DNA of 64,000 bases from UMGS1370 sp046957575 (GTDB taxonomy: Bacteria; Bacillota; Clostridia; Lachnospirales; Lachnospiraceae). The DNA lies in assembly GCA_046957575.1 (NCBI GenBank), contig JBKUOG010000011.1, positions 1-64,000 on the forward strand. The letters are read 5' to 3'. Made by a program: the position numbers and the translations under genes. Each line of letters begins with the position of its first letter. Positions within the stretch are counted from its first letter, which is position 1. Below, piece by piece: positions 42,256 through 50,940 of the stretch. Under the pieces are notes generated by a model. That model saw only the letters and a program-made list of their open reading frames with translations. It was not told where the DNA came from and did no database searches.

Positions 42256-43935
42256 ATGAACATCGAAGCGATTGGAGTGCTATTTCAGTTCATTGGCGGT
42301 CTGGGTATGTTCCTGTACGGAATGAATCAGATGGCGGACGGCCTGCAGAAGTCGGCAGGTCACAGAATGCAGAAACTGTTGGGGGTGCTGACCTCTAACC
42401 GTTTAATGGGAGTGCTGCTGGGCGCCGGCATTACGGCGATTATCCAGAGCTCTTCTGCAACTACGGTTATGATTGTAGGATTTGTAAACGCAGGTCTGAT
42501 GAATCTGACACAGGCAGTGGGCGTAATTATGGGTGCCAATATCGGAACCACTGTAACAAGCTGGATTGTATCTATGAGCGAATGGGGTGAGATGCTGAAA
42601 CCGGAGTTTTTTGCACCGGTATTAGTGGGTATCGGAGCAGCAGTCATCATGTTTGCAAAAGATTCCAAGAAAAAAGAAGCTGGAGAGATTCTGATCGGAT
42701 TCGGTCTTTTATTTATCGGTCTCAGTTTTATGTCTTCTTCTATTGAGCCGTATCGGGATGCGCCTATATTTGCTAATATTTTTGCTGTACTGGGGCGCAA
42801 TCCACTGCTTGGTATTCTGGCAGGCGCACTGGTTACTGCCATTATTCAGAGTTCCTCTGCATCTGTTGGTATTTTGCAGACTCTGGCTTTAAACGGCGTG
42901 GTAAACTGGCAGTCTGCAATCTTTATTACTCTGGGCCAGAATATCGGTACCTGTATTACCGCAATTTTGTCCAGTGTGGGCGCACACCGCACCGCAAAAA
43001 GAGCAGCAGCCATCCATCTTTCTTTTAATGTAGTGGGAGCCATTATTTTCGGAATCCTTATGACAGCAGTGTTTGCATTTAATCCGGATTTGGCGGCATC
43101 TCCTATCAGCAGTGTGGAGATTTCCATTTTCCATACCGTATTTAATGTAACCAATACCATTATCCTGTTCCCATTTGCAGGCGTGCTGGTAAAACTGTCC
43201 GGACTGATGCTTGGCGAGAAGAAAAGTTCCAGTACACAAACAGCTCCGGACGATCAGATGTCCCGTCATTTGGACAACCGTCTGCTGGAAACCCCATCTT
43301 TGGCCATTGAGCAGGTTCAGAACGAAGTGGTTTCCATGGGAGAGATGGCTGTCAAGAATCTGAATCTGGCTGGAAAGGCGCTTTTAACCGGAGAGGATGA
43401 GAGCATAAAAGCAGTTTTTGAAAATGAGGTGATGATCAACCGGATGCAGAAACTGCTGGCCGGGTATCTGGTGGGTATCAGCAATGGCTCCTTAAATGAA
43501 GAGCAGCATCTGGTTGTTAAGAACCTGTTTTACAGTATCAATGATATTGAGCGAATCGGCGATCACTGCGAGAACCTGGCAGAACTGGCAGAAGAAAAGA
43601 AAAAGAGCGAACTGGTTTTTTCTGCTGAAGCTGCAAGGGAAATGGAGACATTGATTGAGACAGTAACCGAATCCGTAAACTGCGCAATCGGCGCAAGAAA
43701 GAACCACGACATGACCCTGGTCCGCCAGGCGCTGCGCAAAGAGGAAGAAGTGGACAGTCAGGAAGAAGACTTAAGAGAAAATCACATGAAGCGCCTTGCC
43801 GAGATGCAGTGCAACTTTGAAAATGGCATTGTATTCTTAGACGCAGTAAGCAATCTGGAGAGAATCTCTGACCATGCAGTAAATATTGCCGGCTATGTGA
43901 AGGAGGAAGCAGCGTGGAACGGATCTATGTCATAG
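42256..43935 (+). CDS. Na/Pi cotransporter with C-terminal PhoU-like domain
   Basis: The 559-residue protein carries the duplicated Na/Pi-cotransporter motif, TAIIQSSSATTVMIVGF (about 57-73) and TAIIQSSSASVGILQT (about 197-212), within about eight helices. A cytoplasmic helical PhoU-like domain follows (about 340-555; ENEVMINRMQKLL, NLFYSINDIERIGDHCENLA, VSNLERISDHAVNIA). It takes up phosphate with Na+, and the PhoU part may link uptake to signalling. The ATG at 42256 follows GGAGGAAAGT; the TTG at 42244 is part of that site. The Pho box upstream agrees with the role. Confidence 0.92.
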   Translation: MNIEAIGVLFQFIGGLGMFLYGMNQMADGLQKSAGHRMQKLLGVLTSNRLMGVLLGAGITAIIQSSSATTVMIVGFVNAGLMNLTQAVGVIMGANIGTTVTSWIVSMSEWGEMLKPEFFAPVLVGIGAAVIMFAKDSKKKEAGEILIGFGLLFIGLSFMSSSIEPYRDAPIFANIFAVLGRNPLLGILAGALVTAIIQSSSASVGILQTLALNGVVNWQSAIFITLGQNIGTCITAILSSVGAHRTAKRAAAIHLSFNVVGAIIFGILMTAVFAFNPDLAASPISSVEISIFHTVFNVTNTIILFPFAGVLVKLSGLMLGEKKSSSTQTAPDDQMSRHLDNRLLETPSLAIEQVQNEVVSMGEMAVKNLNLAGKALLTGEDESIKAVFENEVMINRMQKLLAGYLVGISNGSLNEEQHLVVKNLFYSINDIERIGDHCENLAELAEEKKKSELVFSAEAAREMETLIETVTESVNCAIGARKNHDMTLVRQALRKEEEVDSQEEDLRENHMKRLAEMQCNFENGIVFLDAVSNLERISDHAVNIAGYVKEEAAWNGSMS

Positions 43936-44600
43936 AAGATGATGAAAATATCCGCAACCTGTTAAAAGTAGCCCTGGAGGGATTCGGCTACGCGGCAGAA
44001 TGCTTTGAGACAGCAGAAGAGGGCTTAGAGCGGATAGAGGAACTTCCGCCGGATCTGGCAATCTTTGACTGGATGCTGCCTGGAATGGACGGGGTATCCG
44101 CTATCCGGAAAATCCGCAAAAAAGAAGAATTGGCTCATATTCCAGTTATCTTACTGACAGCCAAAGAGCGGGAGATGGACAAGGTGACTGGTCTGGACAG
44201 CGGCGCAGATGATTACATGGTAAAACCATTCGGCGTTCTGGAACTGGCGGCCCGTATCAGGGGACTGCTGCGCCGCAGCGCCAAGCAGGACAATGACCAG
44301 GTGGAAATTGGAAAACTGGTGATTAAGCGGGCTGTAAGAGAAGTGTATTTTGACGGCCATTTTGTAAAACTGACTTTAAAAGAATTTGAACTGCTGTGGT
44401 ATCTGTGCATGAACCGGACCAGGGTAGTCACCAGGGAAGAACTGTTAGATCATGTCTGGGGATATGAGTACGCAGGAGAAACCAGGACGCTGGACATGCA
44501 TGTAAGGACTCTGCGTCAAAAATTGGGAGAAGAAGGGGCATCTTATGTGACTACTGTGAGAGGAGTCGGATACCGCCTGGTAGAACCCAGAGAGGTATAA
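43914..44600 (+). CDS. phoB: OmpR/PhoB-type response regulator
   Basis: The 228-residue regulator has a receiver domain (acidic pair in VIEDDENIR, phospho-acceptor Asp in FDWMLPGMDG, Lys in VKPFG). The C-terminal winged helix (about 128-225) ends EGASYVTTVRGVGYRLVEP. It starts at a GTG (43914) behind AAGGAGGAAGCAGC, inside the end of the transporter gene (22-base overlap), so translation is coupled. With the kinase next to it and the Pho box upstream, it is very likely the phosphate regulator of this operon (PhoB, called PhoP in Bacillus). Confidence 0.88.
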   Translation: MERIYVIEDDENIRNLLKVALEGFGYAAECFETAEEGLERIEELPPDLAIFDWMLPGMDGVSAIRKIRKKEELAHIPVILLTAKEREMDKVTGLDSGADDYMVKPFGVLELAARIRGLLRRSAKQDNDQVEIGKLVIKRAVREVYFDGHFVKLTLKEFELLWYLCMNRTRVVTREELLDHVWGYEYAGETRTLDMHVRTLRQKLGEEGASYVTTVRGVGYRLVEPREV

Positions 44601-44610
44601 GAGGGAGACC

Positions 44611-46014
44611 ATGCAGAAGACTATTCTGAGAAAGTTCATAAAAGTTCTGGTGCTGGCTCTTTTGCTCAACAGCGCTATTTTCTATATAGCCTGCAGCACC
44701 GTACTGCAAAGGAAATTCACCGAAAATATGATTTATGCGCTGGAAACCATTGACAGTTTTCTGGATTATTCCAGAGACTTAGAACCCCAGCTTGCGAAAA
44801 TGGATAAAGTGTTTGGCCAAAATGACAGCCGGATTACCATTGTAGCAAAAGATGGAACCGTTTTGTTTGACACAGAAGGCCAAAAAGAAGCTGATATGGA
44901 AAATCATCTGGACAGGCCGGAGATTCAGTCAGCCTTAAAAAAGGGCACCGGTTTTGCTGAAAGGCGTTCCATGACGATGAAACAGTATATGGTCTATACA
45001 GCTTATTATTCCCAGCAGGGGGATGTGGTTCTGCGCCTTTCTTCTCCATATTCGGGGCTGAAAGAATTTCTGCCTATGCTGCTTCCGGCTGCCTGGCTCA
45101 GCTTTGCGGCTGCAGTGATCGCATCCTGCCTGACTACGGAACATTTTGTCTCTTCTGTTACCCGGCCGCTGCGGGAGATTGCCGGCGAAATGGAAAAGCT
45201 GAAAGGAAACGGAGAAGAGTTTCACTTTGAACCCTGTGAATATCCGGAAATCAACATCATCGGGAAAACCACAGAGACCATGAGCAACAATGTGCGGAAT
45301 TATTTAAAGCAGCTGAATCAGCAGAGGGAGATTCGGGAAGAATTTTTCAGCAATGCCTCTCATGAATTAAAAACGCCTATAACCTCTATCCAGGGATATG
45401 CCGAACTGCTGGAAAATGGAATTGTGCAGGATGAAGCCATGCGCCAGGATTTTATCCGGCGTATCCGGAAAGAAGCGGCCAATATGAGCAGCCTGATCAA
45501 TGATATTTTAATGATTTCCAGGCTGGAATCTCACAAGGCAGTGTTAAATTATTCCAATGTGGATCTGGCATCTATTGTAAACGAAACAGTGGAAGGGCTT
45601 CAGCCGGTTATGGCCGGAAACCAGGTGTATGTCCATCAGGACTGCGACAGGGTTTGCCTGTGGGCAGATGGAAAACAGATGCGGGAACTGATCGGCAATC
45701 TCATTGGCAATGCGGTCAAGTACAACCGCCAGGGCGGACAAGTCTGGATTGTTGTAAAAGAAGATAAAGAAAAAAAGATGGCCGTTATCCAGGTAAAAGA
45801 CAATGGGTTCGGCATTCCGGAAGAATCCCTTCCCAGGATTTTTGAGCGGTTTTACCGGGTAGAAAAGGGAAGAAGCAAGCGGGCCGGAGGAACGGGGCTG
45901 GGACTTTCTATTGTGAAACATATTGTCACGTATTATAACGGAACCATTGAAGTCAAATCCCGTCTGGATTATGGCACGACCTTTACTGTACAGCTTCCAG
46001 TGACAAACGGATAA
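44611..46014 (+). CDS. phoR: PhoR-type sensor histidine kinase
   Basis: The 467-residue kinase has two transmembrane helices (about 9-28 and 152-175) with an extracytoplasmic domain between them, then a HAMP-like linker. The H-box is SHELKTPITSIQGYAELLENG (His near 250). The N, G1 and G2 boxes are NLIGNAVKYN, DNGFGIPEESLPRIFERFYR and GGTGLGLSIVKH. No PAS domain is obvious. It follows the regulator by 10 bases with GAGGGAGACC. The partnership with phoB is clear; phosphate sensing is inferred from the operon. Confidence 0.88.
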   Translation: MQKTILRKFIKVLVLALLLNSAIFYIACSTVLQRKFTENMIYALETIDSFLDYSRDLEPQLAKMDKVFGQNDSRITIVAKDGTVLFDTEGQKEADMENHLDRPEIQSALKKGTGFAERRSMTMKQYMVYTAYYSQQGDVVLRLSSPYSGLKEFLPMLLPAAWLSFAAAVIASCLTTEHFVSSVTRPLREIAGEMEKLKGNGEEFHFEPCEYPEINIIGKTTETMSNNVRNYLKQLNQQREIREEFFSNASHELKTPITSIQGYAELLENGIVQDEAMRQDFIRRIRKEAANMSSLINDILMISRLESHKAVLNYSNVDLASIVNETVEGLQPVMAGNQVYVHQDCDRVCLWADGKQMRELIGNLIGNAVKYNRQGGQVWIVVKEDKEKKMAVIQVKDNGFGIPEESLPRIFERFYRVEKGRSKRAGGTGLGLSIVKHIVTYYNGTIEVKSRLDYGTTFTVQLPVTNG

Positions 46015-46025
46015 TAAAAAGGGTA

Positions 46026-46054
46026 TTTTCATTTTTATGTCTCTGTGGTATACT
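46026..46054 (+). promoter_or_regulatory. Promoter of the NlpC/P60 gene
   Basis: TTTTCA (46026-46031), 17 bases ending in TGg, TATACT (46049-46054): a weak -35 rescued by an extended -10. Confidence 0.6.
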
Positions 46055-46111
46055 TAGCATCAGTTTGGTAACCACCGATTGATAAGCAAGACAGAGAAAA
46101 GGAATGAGAAT

Positions 46112-47737
46112 ATGCTAGACAATAAAGATTATATCAGCCGGCTCAATAGGGCAAGACGGAGGCGCAATCGAAGATTGAATATTTCCTATATGATTATAGG
46201 GTTGATTGCAGCAGTCGTTATTGGACTCCTTATTGGAGCCGGTATTTTTATGATGAAAAAGAAAGAGCCAGCTTCTTCAGATAATCAAAAAGCCGTTCAG
46301 GAAGAACAGATGGCAGAGACAGAAAGTTCTGCCGAAGAGAGTCCTCTCTCACTGGAAGAGGCTGCAGAAAACGAGCGGCTGGCAGAGGCAGAGAAAGTAG
46401 TAGATTCTTATGAGAATCTGGGAATTGTCCAGGTATCCGGATATTTAAACATCAGGGAGACTCCGGGAGCAGACGGTAAGATTATCGGCAAACTGGAAGG
46501 GGACAGCGCCTGCGAGATTGTATCTTCAGAAGGAGACTGGTATCAGATTACTTCCGGCGGACTGACCGGCTATATCAGCAACGCCTATGTTCTGACCGGA
46601 GAAGAGGCCAGAGAAAAAGCGTTGGGACTGGTTAAGAAAATGGCCCTGATTACCGGAGACAGCGTCAATATCCGTCAGGAGCCGGTGATTGATCCGGCCA
46701 ATGTAATAGGGGCCGCTATTAAAGACGAGAGGTACGCTGTGGAAGAAGAACTGGACGGATGGATCAAAATTCCGGAAGGATATATTTCATCTGATTATGC
46801 ACAGGTGCAGTATATGCTAAACGAGGCCCAGAAGCTGGATCTTCAGGCCATGGCCATTAACCAGTACAACAATCTGGTAATTTCCAAAGTGGATACCTAT
46901 CTAAATGTCCGGGAAGAGCCAAGTCCGGACGGCAAGATTATTGGTAAGATGACCAGTAAGGCGGCCGGCGAGATTCTGGATGATTCGACTGAAGGATGGT
47001 ATAAGATTAAGTCCGGCAAGATTACCGGATACATTTCATCAGATCCTCAATATACGGCAACAGGCCAGGAAGCAAAGGATATTGCCACCGGAACCGCGAC
47101 TCTGATGGCGATTGTCAACACAGATATGTTAAATGTCCGGACAGAACCTTCTACTGATGCGTCTATCTGGACTCAGATTTCCAAAGAAGAGCGGTATCCG
47201 GTTTTAAACCAGTTAGACGGATGGGTAGAGATCGAGCTGGATGCCGGCGATGAGGAAGGCAGTGTGGACAAGGCATATGTGTCCACCAGAGATAACAATG
47301 TAGAAGTGCGCTACGCCCTCAACGAAGCGATTAAGTTCTCCCCATTGGAGGAAGCAGCCAATGCGTCAGCATCTTTGCGCAACCAGATTGTCAACTATGC
47401 GCTGCAGTTTGTGGGCAATCCATATGTATGGGGCGGCACCAGCCTGACCAATGGAGTAGACTGTTCCGGATTTACCATGAAGGTATATGAAAAATTCGGA
47501 GTCGCTCTTCCTCACTATTCCGGCTCCCAGGCACAGATGGGCAAGGCGGTAAGTTCCAGCGAGATGCGGCCGGCAGACTTGATTTTCTACACAGACAGCA
47601 AAGGAAAAGTAAATCACGTAGCGATGTATATTGGCAACGGACAGGTTGTTCATGCGGCCAGCAGGCGAAGCGGCATTAAGATTTCTACCTGGAATTACCG
47701 CAAGCCCAAGACCATCCGCAATATGCTTGGTGATTAG
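46112..47737 (+). CDS. Membrane-anchored SH3/NlpC-P60 peptidoglycan hydrolase
   Basis: The 541-residue protein has a basic cytoplasmic start and a transmembrane helix (about 26-49), then an acidic linker. Four bacterial SH3 domains follow (about 100-150, 175-225, 255-305 and 330-395), each with a SVNIR/LNVR-type motif. The C-terminal NlpC/P60 domain (about 420-541) has catalytic Cys in GVDCSGFTMK, His in KVNHVAMYIGN and a third residue in VVHAASRRSG. It should cut D-Glu-type stem peptide bonds. The ATG at 46112 follows AAAAGGAATGAGAAT; the TTG at 46079 has no such site. Confidence 0.9.
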   Translation: MLDNKDYISRLNRARRRRNRRLNISYMIIGLIAAVVIGLLIGAGIFMMKKKEPASSDNQKAVQEEQMAETESSAEESPLSLEEAAENERLAEAEKVVDSYENLGIVQVSGYLNIRETPGADGKIIGKLEGDSACEIVSSEGDWYQITSGGLTGYISNAYVLTGEEAREKALGLVKKMALITGDSVNIRQEPVIDPANVIGAAIKDERYAVEEELDGWIKIPEGYISSDYAQVQYMLNEAQKLDLQAMAINQYNNLVISKVDTYLNVREEPSPDGKIIGKMTSKAAGEILDDSTEGWYKIKSGKITGYISSDPQYTATGQEAKDIATGTATLMAIVNTDMLNVRTEPSTDASIWTQISKEERYPVLNQLDGWVEIELDAGDEEGSVDKAYVSTRDNNVEVRYALNEAIKFSPLEEAANASASLRNQIVNYALQFVGNPYVWGGTSLTNGVDCSGFTMKVYEKFGVALPHYSGSQAQMGKAVSSSEMRPADLIFYTDSKGKVNHVAMYIGNGQVVHAASRRSGIKISTWNYRKPKTIRNMLGD

Positions 47738-47757
47738 GACAAAAAGGAGGGACTAGT

Positions 47758-49089
47758 GTGAAAAACAATTATCTTGCGCAGTTTTTTGGAAAATCCCAGA
47801 ATTATACGGATATTCCCAATCAGCTTTTTGCAGAATACAATGTCAAAAAAGGTCTTCGCAATGAAGACGGAACCGGTGTGTGCATCGGCCTTACTAAAAT
47901 TTCAGATGTAGTCGGCTACACCCAGGAAAATGGCAAAAAGACCGATGCATCGGGAGATTTGTATTACAGAGGATACAGCATAAGGGATTTGGTGGCCAAC
48001 AAACGGCCGGCCCATGGCTATGAGGAAGTGTGTTTCCTTTTGCTGTTCGGCTACCTTCCCAAAAAAGAAGAGCTGAACCGGTTCTGTGAAGTGGTAAAAG
48101 AGATGTATGAACTTCCCTACGAATTTCTGGAGACCAATATTTTAAGGACTCCGGCCAAAAATCTGATGAATAAGATTCAGCATGCGGTGCTGGCTCTCTA
48201 CAATTATGATGAGGAACCAGATGACATTGATGAGTACAAGACTCTGATAAAAGGCGTAAACCTGATTGCCAAGATGCCCTCCATTATCTGCTACGAATAC
48301 ATGAGCAAGGAGCATTACTTTAACCGGAAAAGTCTGGTCCTTCACTACCCGAAAAAGGAATATTCTATTGCGGAAAATTTTCTTTATATGCTTCGCGAGG
48401 ACAAGGTGTTTACCAGGCAGGAGGCTAATTTGCTGGATGTACTCTTAATGCTTCATGCGGATCATGGCGGAGGTAACAATTCTACCTTTACCAATGTGGT
48501 GATTTCCTCAACCAATACGGATATTTATTCTACGATTTGCGGATCTATCGGCTCCTTAAAGGGCCCCCGTCATGGCGGAGCCAATTTAAAAGTATCTGAG
48601 ATGATGGATGAAGTTATTGCATTGATCGGCTATACCACAGATAAAGCGGCAGTAAAGTCGGTTATCCGAAAAATCACAGGCAAAGAACTTTATGATAAGA
48701 GCGGCCTGATTTATGGATTTGGCCATGCAGTTTATACCATTTCAGATCCAAGGGCAGAGCTCTTAAGGGGATTCTGTGAGGAAGTGGCAAAAGAACAGGG
48801 CAAGATGAAGGAATTTTACTTTTACCGTCTGTTTGAAGAATGTGTAAAAGAGGTGATTATGGAAGACAAGCACAGAGTCATTCCCACCAATGTAGATTAC
48901 TACAGCGGATTTGCTTATGACATGCTGCGAATTCCAAGAGAACTCTATACGCCTCTGTTTGTGACCAGCCGTCTGGTAGGCTGGATTGCCCACAATATTG
49001 AGAACAAACTTTACGATGGGAAAATTATGCGTCCGGCAACCAGATATGTGGGAGAAAATGTACCATATATACCAGTGGAAGAGCGGTAA
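47758..49089 (+). CDS. Citrate synthase
   Basis: The 443-residue enzyme condenses oxaloacetate and acetyl-CoA. Catalytic features are visible: LHADHGGGNNSTFT (active His), GFGHAVYTISDPRA (second His) and the C-terminal RPATRYVG. The first 40 residues match the clostridial citrate/2-methylcitrate synthase group, so methylcitrate activity cannot be excluded. It starts with a GTG (47758) after AAAAGGAGGGACTA. It probably supplies 2-oxoglutarate for glutamate synthesis. No aconitase or isocitrate dehydrogenase is beside it. Confidence 0.9.
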   Translation: MKNNYLAQFFGKSQNYTDIPNQLFAEYNVKKGLRNEDGTGVCIGLTKISDVVGYTQENGKKTDASGDLYYRGYSIRDLVANKRPAHGYEEVCFLLLFGYLPKKEELNRFCEVVKEMYELPYEFLETNILRTPAKNLMNKIQHAVLALYNYDEEPDDIDEYKTLIKGVNLIAKMPSIICYEYMSKEHYFNRKSLVLHYPKKEYSIAENFLYMLREDKVFTRQEANLLDVLLMLHADHGGGNNSTFTNVVISSTNTDIYSTICGSIGSLKGPRHGGANLKVSEMMDEVIALIGYTTDKAAVKSVIRKITGKELYDKSGLIYGFGHAVYTISDPRAELLRGFCEEVAKEQGKMKEFYFYRLFEECVKEVIMEDKHRVIPTNVDYYSGFAYDMLRIPRELYTPLFVTSRLVGWIAHNIENKLYDGKIMRPATRYVGENVPYIPVEER

Positions 49090-49101
49090 ACAGATACAAA
49101 A

Positions 49102-49145
49102 GACGCCGGACAGGCAAAATGGTCCGGCGTCCGGTAATTTACCGG
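49102..49145 (+). terminator. Double hairpin after citrate synthase
   Basis: GACGCCGGAC and GTCCGGCGTC form a 10-pair hairpin (49102-49131), followed at once by the palindrome CCGGTAATTTACCGG (49131-49145). T runs are absent, so it may be a partial terminator or an RNA-processing signal. Confidence 0.55.
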
Positions 49146-49166
49146 ATACATAAAAGGGGGCGCAAA

Positions 49167-49772
49167 ATGAAACGGATAATTGGGATTACCGGAGGAGTCG
49201 GTTCCGGGAAAAGCCGCATCCTGGAATTATTAGAACAGGAGTTTCAGGCGAAGGTGATTTTAGCCGATGAGGTTGCCCGCAGTCTGATGGAGCCGGGAAG
49301 TTCTGGATATCAGCAGGTGACAAAAACGCTGGGAACAGGTTTTTTAAAACCAGACGGCAGTGTGGATCGAAAGAAATTGTCAGATCTGATTTTTTCTGAC
49401 CCGGATGCCTTAAAGACCATGAACCGGATTATCCATCCCATGACCTGGGCTGCCATAAAAGATATGACAGAATCAGCCGGGGAAGAACTGGTGATTGTAG
49501 AATCCGCTCTTATGGGCAGGGAGCAGAAAAAAGAGTATGGGGAAATCTGGTATATTTTTGTTGCAAAAGAGACAAGGATCAGACGTCTGATGGAAAGTCG
49601 GGGGTATTCCAGAAAAAAATGTCTGGAAATTATTTCCAGTCAAAAAAGCGAAACAGAATTTCGGGCCATCTGTGATAAAGTGATTGACAATAACGGATTG
49701 TTTGAAGATACCAAAAGGCAGATAGAGACTATTCTGCGTGCCGATAATAAAAAGGAATGTATAAAATCATGA
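49167..49772 (+). CDS. coaE: Dephospho-CoA kinase
   Basis: This enzyme catalyses the last step of coenzyme A synthesis. The 201-residue protein has the P-loop GITGGVGSGKSRILEL at the start and the DEVARSLMEPG and IVESALMG segments of CoaE. The ATG at 49167 follows AAAAGGGGGCGCAAA; the frame from 49119 was dropped because it starts within the preceding hairpin. The last base of its stop overlaps the next start as ATGA. Confidence 0.93.
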   Translation: MKRIIGITGGVGSGKSRILELLEQEFQAKVILADEVARSLMEPGSSGYQQVTKTLGTGFLKPDGSVDRKKLSDLIFSDPDALKTMNRIIHPMTWAAIKDMTESAGEELVIVESALMGREQKKEYGEIWYIFVAKETRIRRLMESRGYSRKKCLEIISSQKSETEFRAICDKVIDNNGLFEDTKRQIETILRADNKKECIKS

Positions 49773-50566
49773 GATTTGTGAGTATTGCAAGTGGAAGCAG
49801 CGGAAACTGCATTTATGCAGGAACAGAAAACAGCCACATTTTAATTGATGCAGGAATCAGTGCCAAACGAATTGAACAGGGATTAAACGAGATTGGAATT
49901 AAGGGCAGCGAACTGGACGGGATTTTTGTCACCCATGAACACTCCGATCATATCAGAGGACTGGGAGTGCTGGCAAGAAAATACCAAAAGCCCATTTACG
50001 GGACAAAAGAAACTCTGGAGGAGATTGAGCGCTGTTCCTCGCTGGGAAATTTTGACACAGATCTTTTGACGCCGATTCTGCCGGATACAGATTTTGAAAT
50101 GAAAGATTTAAAGATCCATCCTTTTCGGGTGGACCATGATGCGGCCAATCCGGTAGCATACCGGATTCAAAACAACAAAAAGTCAGTAGCAGTCGCAACG
50201 GATATGGGGCACTATGACCAGTACATTATTGACAACCTTCAAAATCTGGACGCCCTTCTTTTAGAGTCCAACCATGATGTGCGGATGCTGGAAACCGGTC
50301 CTTATCCGTATTATTTAAAAAAGAGGATTTTAGGCGATCATGGCCATTTATCCAATGAAAACGCAGGACGTTTGCTGTGTCAGATCCTTCATGACGGATT
50401 AAAACACATTTTCCTGGGCCATTTGAGCAAGGAAAATAATTACGAAGAGCTGGCCTATGAGACAGTCCGTTTAGAGATCACAGAAGGGGAGACTCCTTAC
50501 AGTGCAGTGGATTTTTCCATCAGCGTGGCAGGAAGAAACCAGATGTCAGAGATAATCTGCATTTAG
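49769..50566 (+). CDS. MBL-fold hydrolase, WalJ/YycJ-like
   Basis: The 265-residue protein has an N-terminal SIASGSSGNCIYAG, the metal motif THEHSDHIRGL (about 55-65), a further His in HPFRVDHDA and LLLESNHDVRML, the layout of YycJ/WalJ-type metallo-beta-lactamase-fold nucleases. WalJ has been linked to double-strand-break repair and cell-wall-stress regulation in Bacillus. Start overlap with coaE is ATGA, showing translational coupling. The walRK genes, usual neighbours of walJ, are not here. Confidence 0.85.
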   Translation: MRFVSIASGSSGNCIYAGTENSHILIDAGISAKRIEQGLNEIGIKGSELDGIFVTHEHSDHIRGLGVLARKYQKPIYGTKETLEEIERCSSLGNFDTDLLTPILPDTDFEMKDLKIHPFRVDHDAANPVAYRIQNNKKSVAVATDMGHYDQYIIDNLQNLDALLLESNHDVRMLETGPYPYYLKKRILGDHGHLSNENAGRLLCQILHDGLKHIFLGHLSKENNYEELAYETVRLEITEGETPYSAVDFSISVAGRNQMSEIICI

Positions 50567-50644
50567 TGATATCAGGGTTCCAGAAGCACGCAGTGCAAAG
50601 CAATCCAGTATCAAAAAATAAAAACAGGTAAAAAGGAGAACAAC

Positions 50645-50917
50645 ATGAACAGAGTAATCATTACCGTAGTAGGAAAAGACACAGTAGGGATCATTGCCAA
50701 GGTATGCGCATATCTGGCAGAGAATCATGTAAATATTCTGGACATATCCCAGACCATTGTCCAGGAGTTTTTCAACATGATGATGATTGTGGATATGCAG
50801 AATGCAACAGCCTCTTTTGAAGATGTGGCAGCAGGGCTGGACACAGTCGGAGCAGAGATGGGCGTTACCATTAAGTGCCAGAGAGAAGAAATTTTCACAA
50901 AGATGCACAGAATCTAA
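50645..50917 (+). CDS. ACT-domain protein, UPF0237 family
   Basis: The 90-residue protein is almost entirely one ACT domain (VIITVVGKDTVGIIAKVCAY near the start, NILDISQTIVQEFFNMMMIVD). UPF0237 proteins are widely encoded immediately before a UPF0210 protein, as here (24 bases on), suggesting a joint, still unknown, regulatory role. AAAAGGAGAACAAC is the ribosome binding site. Confidence 0.88.
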   Translation: MNRVIITVVGKDTVGIIAKVCAYLAENHVNILDISQTIVQEFFNMMMIVDMQNATASFEDVAAGLDTVGAEMGVTIKCQREEIFTKMHRI

Positions 50918-50940
50918 ATAAGGCGAAAGGCGGAAGACTG

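Noticed and set aside
46079..46111. TTG start of the NlpC/P60 gene
   Set aside because: The ATG at 46112 has a usable site and gives a normal membrane-anchor N-terminus.
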